A DNA stretch of 12,542 bases from Pseudomonadota bacterium (GTDB taxonomy: Bacteria; Pseudomonadota; Gammaproteobacteria; Burkholderiales; Burkholderiaceae_C): assembly GCA_030918015.1 (NCBI GenBank), contig JAUPTP010000019.1, positions 1-12,542 of the forward strand, given 5' to 3'. Position numbers and translations under genes: made by a program. The stretch's first letter is position 1, and each line of letters starts with the position of its first letter. Positions 5,955 through 12,542 of this stretch are shown here, piece after piece. The notes under the pieces were generated by a model. It saw nothing but the letters and a program-made list of their open reading frames with translations. It was not told the origin of the DNA and ran no database searches.

Positions 5955-7274
5955 TCAGAAGGATTCCCACTGCTCCGTCGAGCCAGTCTCGGCCACGGGC
6001 GCTGGCGCCGGAGCGACCTTGCGCTCGACCACCGGAGCAGGCGCGGGAGTCGGGCGGCTGACCGGCGCAGGAGCTGCCGCCGCCTTCGGGGCCGGCGCGC
6101 TCGCAGGCCGGGCCGCGGAGGCCGCGGGCCGCGGGGAGGCCACCGGTGCGGGCACAGCGCTCAGGCGATGCGACGTTCCGCCCGAACCCAGCTGGAAGGT
6201 CTTCACGCCCGCGGCCAGGGTCGCCGCCTGGCGGCGCAGGCTGTCTGCCGCCGCTGCACTTTCCTCGACCAGCGCAGCATTCTGCTGCGTCATCTGATCG
6301 AGCTGGCTGACCGCGGCGCTGACCCGGCCGAGCTCGGTGCTCTGCTCGCTGGTCGAGGCGGTGATCTCGCTGATCAGGTCACTGACCCGCTGCACGCCGC
6401 CGACGATGTCGCTCATGGCGCGGCCGGCATCATGGACCAGGTGCGTGCCCGCACCCACCTTGTCGACGCTGGCGCCGATGAGGGTCTTGATTTCCTTGGC
6501 CGCATGCGCGCTGCGCTGGGCCAGATTGCGCACCTCGCCGGCGACCACCGCGAAGCCGCGGCCCTGCTCGCCGGCCCGCGCCGCCTCCACCGCCGCATTG
6601 AGCGCCAGGATGTTGGTCTGGAAAGCAATGCCGTCGATCACGCCGATGATCTCGGCGATCTTGCGGCTGGAGGCGCTGATCTCCTCCATGTTGCTGACCA
6701 CCTGGGTCATCACGTCGCCACCGCGCTGCGCCGCGCCCGAGGCCTGCACGGCCAGCTCGTTGGCGCGCTGCGCCGAGTCGGCTGTCTGGCGCACCGTCTC
6801 GCTGAGCTGCTCCATCGAGCTGGCAGTCTGCTGCAGCGAACCGGCGGTCTGCTCGGTGCGCATCGACAGTTCCTGGTTGCCCGCGGCGATCTGCGTGCTG
6901 GCGGTGCCCACCGCCTCGGTCGACTCGCGGATGCTGCCGACGATCGCGCCGACCGCATCCTGCATGCGCAGCAGCGCGCGCAGCAGCTGCGCCGCCTCGT
7001 CATCGCCCTGCACCTCCAGGCGGGTGCCGAGGTCGCCCTGGGTGATCGCATCCGTCAGCTGCTGGGCGCGGGCGATCGGCACGACGATCGAGGACGAATT
7101 GAGCAAGGTCAGCGGCACGACCACCGCCAGCATCGCGCCCATGGTGCCGAGGATCAGCATCCGGTCCGCCCCCGTCCAGACCATGGCGCCGATCACCGCA
7201 AACAGCCCGATCAGCATGGCCACCGCGGCGGCCATGCGCAAGCGGATCTTGAAATTCCAGAACAGATCCTGCAT
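5955..7274 (-). CDS. Methyl-accepting chemotaxis protein without a periplasmic sensor domain
   Basis: Membrane-anchored chemoreceptor of 439 residues that should signal to CheA. Two hydrophobic helices (about 14-34 and 39-58) are joined by only a few residues, so no ligand-binding domain exists. A HAMP-like segment follows (about 60-112), then the cytoplasmic signalling coiled coil. Its conserved hairpin tip [20 protein letters not shown] (216-235) continues into [20 protein letters not shown]. Methylation-helix sequences [13 protein letters not shown] (149-161) and [13 protein letters not shown] (334-346) are present. A long Ala/Pro linker (about 362-432) leads to the C-terminal QWESF (435-439), which fits the xWxxF pentapeptide that tethers CheR/CheB in Tsr-like receptors. 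AAGGA lies 5 nt before the start. The start is 40 nt after the cheA stop. Confidence 0.95.
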   Translation of the reverse strand: MQDLFWNFKIRLRMAAAVAMLIGLFAVIGAMVWTGADRMLILGTMGAMLAVVVPLTLLNSSSIVVPIARAQQLTDAITQGDLGTRLEVQGDDEAAQLLRALLRMQDAVGAIVGSIRESTEAVGTASTQIAAGNQELSMRTEQTAGSLQQTASSMEQLSETVRQTADSAQRANELAVQASGAAQRGGDVMTQVVSNMEEISASSRKIAEIIGVIDGIAFQTNILALNAAVEAARAGEQGRGFAVVAGEVRNLAQRSAHAAKEIKTLIGASVDKVGAGTHLVHDAGRAMSDIVGGVQRVSDLISEITASTSEQSTELGRVSAAVSQLDQMTQQNAALVEESAAAADSLRRQAATLAAGVKTFQLGSGGTSHRLSAVPAPVASPRPAASAARPASAPAPKAAAAPAPVSRPTPAPAPVVERKVAPAPAPVAETGSTEQWESF

Positions 7275-7314
7275 CGCTTTTCCTTGGTTCTTTCCTGAGG
7301 TGATGCCGGCCGCC

Positions 7315-9369
7315 TCAGCGGGCCTGCACCAGCGTGGCGATGTCGAGGATCAGCGCCACCCGGCCGTTGCCGAGAATCGTCGCGCCCGACACATGCGGGA
7401 TGCGCTTGTAGTGGGTCTCGAGGTTCTTCACCACCACCTGCTGCTGACCGATCAGCTCGTCGACGATCAGCGCGGCGCGCGAGCCTTCCGACTCGACGAT
7501 CACCATGATCGGCTGCGCAGCCGGCTCATCGCGCCAGACGCCGAAATGCTGCGCCAGATCCACCACCGGCAGGTACTCCTCGCGCACCTTGGCCACGCGG
7601 TTGTTGTTGCCCAGCGAGCGGATGCGGTCGGGCCCGATCAGGTCGCTCTCGACCACCGAGCCCAGCGGCAGGATGTAGACCTCGTCGCCGACGGCCACGC
7701 TCATGCCGTCCATGATCGCCAGCGTCAGCGGCAGGCGCACCTTCACGCTCATGCCGCAGCCCGGCGCCGACTCGATGTCGACCCGCCCGCCCAGGCCGAG
7801 GATGTTCTTCTTCACCACGTCCATGCCGACACCGCGGCCCGAGACGTCGGTGACCTGCTCGGCGGTGGAGAAGCCCGGCTCGAAGATCAGGTTCCAGACC
7901 TGCGCATCGGTCATCGAGTCGGAGGCCTGCAGGCCGCGCTCGATCGCCTTGGAGATCAGCTTCTCGCGCGACAGGCCCTTGCCGTCGTCACGCACCTCGA
8001 TGACGACCGAGCCCCCCTGGTGCCAGGCCGACAGCGTGATCGTGCCCACCGCCGGCTTGCCCGCCTGCACCCGCACCTGCGGCAGCTCGATGCCGTGGTC
8101 GCAGGAGTTGCGCACCAGGTGGGTCAGCGGGTCGGTGATCTTCTCGATCAGGCCCTTGTCGAGCTCGGTGGCCTCGCCGTGCGTGACCAGCTCGACCTGC
8201 TTGCCCAGCTTGCCCGAGAGGTCGCGCAGCATGCGCGGGAAACGGCTGAAGACCGCCGACATCGGGATCATGCGGATCGACATCACCGCATCCTGCAGGT
8301 CGCGCGAGTTGCGCTCCATCAGGTTGATCGCGCTGACCAGCGACTGGTGCACCACCGGGTCGAGCGAGCGGCTGCCCTGGATCAGCATCGCCTGGGTGAT
8401 GACCAGCTCGCCCACCAGGTTGATCAGCTGGTCGACCTTCTCGACCGAGACGCGCAGCGTCGCCGCATCCGGCGCGGCCGGTGCGCGGCTGCCGCCGCTC
8501 TTGGCCGGCGCCGTCGCTGCAGCGGCCGGTGGCGCCGACGGGGCCGGAGACCCGGCGGGCGGCGGCTCCGGTGCAGCCGAAGGCACCCCCGGATTGCCTT
8601 CGTAGAAGCCGAACCCCGGCCCCGACTCCATCAGGTGCACCAGCTTGCGATCGACATGGAAGCTGAACAGGTCGAGCAGCTCGTTGTCGGTGCAGTTGGT
8701 GGTGACGGTGAAGCGGCGCATGCCATCCACCGGCTCGCCGAAGTCCAGCGGCTTCATCTCGCCGATGCCGGGAATCTCCTCGAAGAGCTCATGCAGATGA
8801 CTGGCCGTCTGGGGCAGCTCCAGCGGCCCGATGCGCACCTCGAGCTCGCGCGCGCCCGCCATCTTGGGCTTGGCCGCGGGCACGGACTGCGCCGCCGGCG
8901 CCGCAGCAGCGGGCGCAGGGGCGCTCTCCGCCGCATCCAGACTGGCGAGCCGGCGGATGTCGGCCACCAGCCCCCCGGTTTCCGGCGCCTCGTCGGTCAG
9001 GCCCTGCTGGAACGACAGCAGACCCCACAGCGCATCGCCGCCACGCAGCAGCACATCCACCATCGGCGGCGTGGGCGACAGCTCATGGCGGCGCAGCCGG
9101 TCGAGCAGCGTCTCCATCTCGTGGGCCAGCGTGGCCACGGCCGTGAAGCCGAAGGTGGCCGCACCGCCCTTGATCGAGTGCGCGACCCGGAAGATCGCAT
9201 TGAGCGTCTCGTCGTCGACCGCAGCCGGATCGAGCGCGAGCAGCAGCTGCTCCATGCTCTGCAGGTTCTCTGCCGCCTCCTCGAAGAAGGTCTGGTGGAA
9301 CTGCTGCAGGTCGAGGCCGCCGTCGCTGGAGCGCGAAGAGGCTGAGCCTTGGGAGAGTCGATCGGCCAT
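7315..9369 (-). CDS. cheA: Chemotaxis histidine kinase CheA
   Basis: Cytoplasmic kinase that autophosphorylates on its HPt histidine and passes phosphate to CheY-type receivers. The 684 residues show P1/HPt with [13 protein letters not shown] (His64), then a Pro/Ala linker. A middle domain (about 173-247) probably acts as P2. A second Pro-rich linker leads to the P3 dimerisation helices from about 304. The P4 ATPase has N-box [12 protein letters not shown] (417-428), G1 DDGKGL (461-466), F-box FEPGFST (496-502) and G2 GRGVGMDVV (511-519). The P5 CheW-like domain runs from about 553 to the end. All key residues look intact. GGAAG lies 12 nt before the start. Together with the downstream MCP and upstream cheY-like gene it probably forms one transcript. 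No cheW is present in the window. Confidence 0.97.
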   Translation of the reverse strand: MADRLSQGSASSRSSDGGLDLQQFHQTFFEEAAENLQSMEQLLLALDPAAVDDETLNAIFRVAHSIKGGAATFGFTAVATLAHEMETLLDRLRRHELSPTPPMVDVLLRGGDALWGLLSFQQGLTDEAPETGGLVADIRRLASLDAAESAPAPAAAAPAAQSVPAAKPKMAGARELEVRIGPLELPQTASHLHELFEEIPGIGEMKPLDFGEPVDGMRRFTVTTNCTDNELLDLFSFHVDRKLVHLMESGPGFGFYEGNPGVPSAAPEPPPAGSPAPSAPPAAAATAPAKSGGSRAPAAPDAATLRVSVEKVDQLINLVGELVITQAMLIQGSRSLDPVVHQSLVSAINLMERNSRDLQDAVMSIRMIPMSAVFSRFPRMLRDLSGKLGKQVELVTHGEATELDKGLIEKITDPLTHLVRNSCDHGIELPQVRVQAGKPAVGTITLSAWHQGGSVVIEVRDDGKGLSREKLISKAIERGLQASDSMTDAQVWNLIFEPGFSTAEQVTDVSGRGVGMDVVKKNILGLGGRVDIESAPGCGMSVKVRLPLTLAIMDGMSVAVGDEVYILPLGSVVESDLIGPDRIRSLGNNNRVAKVREEYLPVVDLAQHFGVWRDEPAAQPIMVIVESEGSRAALIVDELIGQQQVVVKNLETHYKRIPHVSGATILGNGRVALILDIATLVQAR

Positions 9370-9523
9370 GGTGTCGGTGCTTCCTCAGTGAGCCCGGTGC
9401 CCGGGCCCGGTGCGGGCGGCGGAGATCATTCGAATGACGGCGGGGCCATGAGCACAGGGCAGCGCGCCTGAGCGGCCCGCCGGTGCCCGCGCATGCAAGG
9501 GCATGCCCTGCCCTGGATCAGGC
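9370..9523 (-). other. 154-nt gap between the cheY-like gene and cheA
   Basis: No coding potential is evident. It holds a GC-rich palindrome (GGGCATGCCC, 9500-9509) without a T-run, and a tandem 9-mer GCCCGGTGC near 9392-9414. Either could slow or terminate transcription. No clear cheA promoter is recognised here, so cheA may be read from the cheY-like promoter or from one I cannot see. Confidence 0.4.
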
Positions 9524-9886
9524 TCAGCGGATGACCATGCGGATGACCTCGAGCAGCTTCATCGAGTCGAAGGGCTTGACCAGCCAGCCCGTCGCCCCCG
9601 CCTCCCGGCCGGCCTTCTTCATGTCGTCCCCCGACTCGGTGGTCAGGATCAGGATCGGCGTGCTGCGGTACTGCGAGGTCTCTCTCAGCTTGCGGGTGAG
9701 CGAGGTGCCGTCCATGCGGGGCATGTTCTGGTCGGTCAGGACCAGATCGAACTGCTGGCGCCCCGCCTTTTCCCAGGCGTCGGCTCCGTCGACCGCCTCC
9801 ACGACCTGATAGCCGGCGCTCTTGAGCGTGAACTGGACCATCTGGCGCATGGAAGGGGAATCGTCGACAGCGAGGATGGATGGCAT
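9524..9886 (-). CDS. CheY-like single-domain response regulator
   Basis: Stand-alone receiver domain of 120 residues, expected to take phosphate from CheA. It shows the acidic pair Asp8-Asp9 in LAVDDSPSMR, phospho-acceptor Asp52 in FDLVLTDQNMPRMDG, the Thr82/Thr83 pair in ILILTTES and Lys104 in WLVKPF. There is no output domain. The start at 9886 is supported by GGAGAG about 5 nt upstream; a longer open frame starts at 9925 but adds residues not typical of receivers. The DDSPSMRQMV and LVKPF wording is typical of the CheY-type receivers that sit next to cheA in betaproteobacteria. Whether it drives the flagellar motor or acts as a phosphate sink or alternative output is unknown. Confidence 0.92.
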   Translation of the reverse strand: MPSILAVDDSPSMRQMVQFTLKSAGYQVVEAVDGADAWEKAGRQQFDLVLTDQNMPRMDGTSLTRKLRETSQYRSTPILILTTESGDDMKKAGREAGATGWLVKPFDSMKLLEVIRMVIR

Positions 9887-10049
9887 GAATCTCTCCGGCA
9901 GCAGCTCGGCGTTGTTGGGGGACACAGAACGGTGTCGATTGCATCAATTTTTCTCAAACCCCCTTGTCGCTGGTGCAGGGATCACGCATCAAAATCCAGC
10001 CCAGTTCCTGACATGTGAAAAAGCGTTGTCCGCCTCTGATCAACCGCCC
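9887..10049 (+). other. 163-nt divergent intergenic region (cheY-like / REC-kinase)
   Basis: The gap between two divergent signalling genes must hold both promoters. It contains an AT-richer patch (about 9936-9963) and a small inverted repeat GACAC-N6-GTGTC (9920-9935). I find no convincing sigma-70 or sigma-28 element on either strand. No small open reading frame stands out. Confidence 0.4.
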
Positions 10050-11207
10050 ATGCCCCGACCCACTCAGCTGCGCCGATTGCGCGTGCTCCACCTCGAGGAC
10101 TCGGAACTGGATCACCAGCTGGTCCTGGCCCACCTGCGCCGTGGCGGCATCGAACCCTCGATGGAACGCATCGACACCGAGGGCGCTTTCCTGGCGGCGC
10201 TGGAGCAGCGCTGGGATGCGGTGATCTCCGACTACAACCTGCCGGGCTTCTCCGGCCTGGTGGCGCTGGAGCTGCTGCGCGAGCGCGACACGCTGCTTCC
10301 CTTCATCCTGGTCTCGGGCGAGATCGGCGAGGACACCGCGGTCGAGGCGATGCGCAACGGCGCCTCCGACTACCTGCTCAAGAGCAACCTGGCGCGGCTG
10401 GTGCCGGCGCTGCTGCATGCGGTCGAGGTCTGCGAGGGCCTGAGGGCCCGCCAGCGCAGCGACGAGGAGCTGGCGCGCTCGCGCAAGCGGCTCTCGGAGC
10501 TGGCGCAGCACCTGCAGACCTCGATCGAGATGGAGCGGGCCGCCATCGCGCGCGAGATCCATGACGATGTCGGCGGCTCGCTGACCGCGGTCAAATTCGA
10601 TCTGGCCTGGCTGGCCCGCCACGCGCCCAACGGCCCGATGGCCGAGCGCGCGCAGCAGGCGCTGGAGACGGTCAACCACGCGATCGAGGCCAGCCAGCGC
10701 ATCATGCACAACCTGCGCCCGGCCATCCTCGAGCAGGGCCTGGTGGCGGCGCTGCAGTGGATGACGCAGCGCTTCGAGCGGCGCAACGGCATCCTCACCG
10801 CCTTCCGCACCAGCCACGACCACCTGCGCCTGCCCCCCGGCGTGCCGCTGGTGGCCTACCGCACGGCCCAGGAGGCCCTCACCAACATCTCCAAGCATGC
10901 CCATGCCACCCGGGTGCAGGTCGACCTGACCGTGGCCGCCGGGGTGCTGTCGCTGGAGATCAGCGACAATGGCCGCGGCCTGTCGAATCAGGATCTCGGC
11001 AAGGCGCGCTCCTTCGGCATCCGTGGTCTGCATGAGCGGGCCGACACCGTCGGCGGCTGGATCGACCTGAGCAGCTCGCCCACCGGAACGACGCTGATCC
11101 TGTCGGTGCCGCTCGACGTGGTCGGCACCAGCTCGCGCCCCGGTGACACCGACATCGACCTGCCCCTGGGCAGTCCGCACGATCCATCCACCTGGGGAGC
11201 GCTATGA
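10050..11207 (+). CDS. Soluble receiver-histidine kinase (REC-HisKA_3-HATPase)
   Basis: A 385-residue cytoplasmic sensor kinase with no membrane helices. The N-terminal receiver has Glu16-Asp17 (HLEDSE), phospho-acceptor Asp61 (AVISDYNLPGFSG) and Lys111 (DYLLKSN). A charged helical linker (about 125-165) leads to the HisKA_3 motif AIAREIHDDVGGSLTAVKFD with phospho-His171. The HATPase has N-box YRTAQEALTNISKHA, G1 ISDNGRGL and SFGIRGLHERADTVGG. This is the NarX/DegS-like kinase class that partners NarL-type regulators. The start at 10050 is the only one giving a standard receiver N-terminus; no clear Shine-Dalgarno is seen. A polar tail of about 28 residues follows the ATPase. The stop overlaps the next start (ATGA), so the two form a cognate pair. 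The signal is unknown; input may be phosphate on the receiver. Confidence 0.92.
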   Translation: MPRPTQLRRLRVLHLEDSELDHQLVLAHLRRGGIEPSMERIDTEGAFLAALEQRWDAVISDYNLPGFSGLVALELLRERDTLLPFILVSGEIGEDTAVEAMRNGASDYLLKSNLARLVPALLHAVEVCEGLRARQRSDEELARSRKRLSELAQHLQTSIEMERAAIAREIHDDVGGSLTAVKFDLAWLARHAPNGPMAERAQQALETVNHAIEASQRIMHNLRPAILEQGLVAALQWMTQRFERRNGILTAFRTSHDHLRLPPGVPLVAYRTAQEALTNISKHAHATRVQVDLTVAAGVLSLEISDNGRGLSNQDLGKARSFGIRGLHERADTVGGWIDLSSSPTGTTLILSVPLDVVGTSSRPGDTDIDLPLGSPHDPSTWGAL

Positions 11208-11833
11208 CGCGCGTCATCCTGTGCGACGACCACGCGCTGATCCGCCGTGGCATCCGCGACACGCTGGCCGAGCAGCCCGACATGCAGATCGTCGGCGAGG
11301 CCGGCGAGTACGGCGAGCTGCGCACGCTGCTGCGCAGCACCTCGTGCGACGTGCTGGTGCTCGACATCAGCATGCCCGGGCGCAGCGGCCTGGACGTGCT
11401 GCATGTGCTCAAGGACGAGGGCTCGCCGATCCGGGTACTGATCGTCTCGATGTACCCGGAGGACCAGTACGCGCTGCGCGCGCTGCGCGCCGGCGCCTAC
11501 GGCTATGTCAACAAGGGGGCCGACCCGGCGCAGATCGTCGCTGCGGTGCGCATGGTCGCGCAGGGGCGCAAGTACATCACCGCCGAGATGGCGCAGATGC
11601 TGGTCGAGAGCCTGACCACGCCCGCGCCCGAGGCGCCGCACGAGAAGCTCTCCGACCGCGAGCTGCAGACGCTGACGATGATCGCCTCCGGCAAGCGCCT
11701 GTCCGACATCGCCGAGGAACTCTCGCTCAGCCCCAAGACCGTCAGCGTCTACCGCGCGCGCGTGCTGGAGAAGCTGGGCATGGCCAACAACTCCGAGCTG
11801 ACGGTCTACGCGATCCGCAACGGGCTGGTCTGA
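11204..11833 (+). CDS. NarL/FixJ-family DNA-binding response regulator
   Basis: Transcription regulator of 209 residues. The receiver has Asp8-Asp9 (LCDDHALIRRG), phospho-acceptor Asp54 (VLVLDISMPGRSG), Ser82 and Lys104 (YVNKGADP). A short linker leads to a LuxR-type helix-turn-helix (about 147-205): LSDRELQTLTMIASGKRLSD then IAEELSLSPKTVSVYRARVL. The ATG overlaps the stop of the upstream kinase, with GGGGAG just before it, indicating translational coupling and a cognate pair. Target genes are not shown by the sequence. The divergent chemosensory cluster and the pair's own promoter are candidates by position. Confidence 0.95.
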   Translation: MTRVILCDDHALIRRGIRDTLAEQPDMQIVGEAGEYGELRTLLRSTSCDVLVLDISMPGRSGLDVLHVLKDEGSPIRVLIVSMYPEDQYALRALRAGAYGYVNKGADPAQIVAAVRMVAQGRKYITAEMAQMLVESLTTPAPEAPHEKLSDRELQTLTMIASGKRLSDIAEELSLSPKTVSVYRARVLEKLGMANNSELTVYAIRNGLV

Positions 11834-11861
11834 GCGCGACCCGGCGGTCGCGCCACGCTCA
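11831..11861. terminator. Compact inverted repeat between convergent stop codons (candidate bidirectional terminator)
   Basis: GCGCGACC (11834-11841), loop CGGC, GGTCGCGC (11846-11853) make a perfect 8-bp stem. The wider TGAGCG...CGCTCA (11831-11836 and 11856-11861) includes both stop codons. No T-run follows on either side, so efficiency as an intrinsic terminator is uncertain. The position between tail-to-tail genes supports the role. Confidence 0.5.
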
Positions 11862-12542
11862 GATCCGCACCGGGATCCCGCGCGAGGCCATCAGCGCCTT
11901 GGCCTCGCCCACGGTGTGCTCGCCGTAGTGGAAGATGCTGGCGGCCAGCACCGCATCCGCCCCGCCCTGCTGCACGCCGTCGGCCAGATGGTCGAGGTTG
12001 CCCACGCCGCCCGAGGCGATCACCGGCACCGACACCGCATCGCTCACCGCGCGGGTCAGGTCGAGGTCGAAGCCGATCTTGGTGCCGTCGCGGTCCATGC
12101 TGGTCAGCAGGATCTCGCCGGCGCCCATCTGCGCCATCTGCGCCGCCCACGCCACCGCGTCGATGTGCATGTTCTTGCGCCCGCCGTGGGTGTAGACGTC
12201 CCAGCCCGGGCCCTTGGCGGCGAGGTCCTCGCCGACGCGGCGCTTGGCGTCGATCGCCACGACGATGCACTGCGAGCCGTACTTGTCGCTGGCCTCGCGG
12301 ATCACCTGCGGATTGGCCACCGCCGCCGAGTTGAAGCTGACCTTGTCGGCGCCGGCGTTGAGCAGCCGGCGCACATCGGCCACCGTGCGCACGCCCCCGC
12401 CCACCGTCAGCGGGATGAAGACCTGCGAGGCCACCGCCTCGATGATGTGCAGGATCAGGTCGCGGCCGTCGCTGGTGGCGGTGATGTCGAGGAAGGTCAG
12501 CTCGTCGGCGCCCTGGTCGTTGTAGCGCGCAGCGATGTCGAC
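11859..12542 (-). CDS. hisF: Imidazole glycerol phosphate synthase cyclase subunit HisF (partial, N-terminus beyond window)
   Basis: Cytoplasmic TIM-barrel subunit that pairs with HisH to turn PRFAR and ammonia into imidazole glycerol phosphate and AICAR, in histidine biosynthesis. The visible 227 residues cover all but roughly the first 28 of a typical 255-residue HisF. They include [16 protein letters not shown], the phosphate-binding [41 protein letters not shown] with the second catalytic aspartate, [17 protein letters not shown], and [13 protein letters not shown]. The first catalytic aspartate lies outside the window. The gene is convergent with the response regulator, with 25 nt between stops, and probably belongs to a his operon entering from the right edge. 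Confidence 0.97.
   Translation of the reverse strand, partial: VDIAARYNDQGADELTFLDITATSDGRDLILHIIEAVASQVFIPLTVGGGVRTVADVRRLLNAGADKVSFNSAAVANPQVIREASDKYGSQCIVVAIDAKRRVGEDLAAKGPGWDVYTHGGRKNMHIDAVAWAAQMAQMGAGEILLTSMDRDGTKIGFDLDLTRAVSDAVSVPVIASGGVGNLDHLADGVQQGGADAVLAASIFHYGEHTVGEAKALMASRGIPVRI

Noticed and set aside
6337..9345. A 1002-codon plus-strand open frame opposite the MCP and cheA genes
   Set aside because: It is antisense to two genes with unmistakable domains. Its translation is a low-complexity mix of His, Arg, Gln and Ala with no motif, as expected for the complementary frame of GC-rich genes.
9392..9414. Tandem GCCCGGTGC as a regulatory repeat
   Set aside because: There are only two copies, in a very GC-rich stretch. 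Chance or slippage is enough to explain it.
9954..11180. A 408-codon minus-strand open frame opposite the REC-kinase
   Set aside because: The plus-strand kinase has all catalytic motifs. The antisense product is Gln/Arg/His-rich and motif-free.

Overview
The window is a high-GC chromosomal segment from a betaproteobacterium, most likely order Burkholderiales. The clues are the GC-rich codon use, the zapA-ssrS (6S RNA) linkage, and the style of the chemotaxis and NarL-type proteins. All identifications come from reading motifs; no database search was run. I see no mobile element, CRISPR array, tRNA or rRNA.

Left part (1-5100, minus strand): a vitamin B12 uptake and salvage operon. It is led by a clear cobalamin riboswitch (about 4892-5096). 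Transcription order is btuB (outer-membrane TonB-dependent receptor), cobU/cobP (adenosylcobinamide kinase/guanylyltransferase), btuF (periplasmic binding protein), btuC (permease) and btuD (ATPase, cut by the window edge). The last four genes are chained by three ATGA start/stop overlaps, so their translation is probably coupled. The operon imports corrinoids, and cobU activates imported cobinamide for nucleotide-loop assembly.

Middle (5100-5960, plus strand): a divergent promoter region reads into a small coiled-coil gene, then zapA (FtsZ-ring regulator), then 6S RNA (ssrS). Two 6S arms 156 nt apart are exactly complementary over 10 nt. The likely 6S promoter overlaps the end of zapA.

Right-middle (5955-9886, minus strand): a short chemosensory cluster, cheY-like receiver, cheA, and a methyl-accepting protein. 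The last has two membrane helices, almost no periplasmic part, and a C-terminal tethering pentapeptide. No cheW, cheR, cheB or cheD is present in the window.

Right (10050-11833, plus strand): divergent from the cheY-like gene lies a translationally coupled two-component pair, a soluble receiver-histidine kinase (REC-HisKA_3-HATPase) and a NarL/FixJ-type DNA-binding response regulator. It ends tail-to-tail with hisF (histidine biosynthesis, N-terminus outside the window), across a compact inverted repeat containing both stop codons.

Most of this is recognisable biology. The most unusual parts are the sensor-poor MCP/CheA/CheY set beside an inverted-order REC-kinase, the proline-rich insert in ZapA, and several tight regulatory overlaps.
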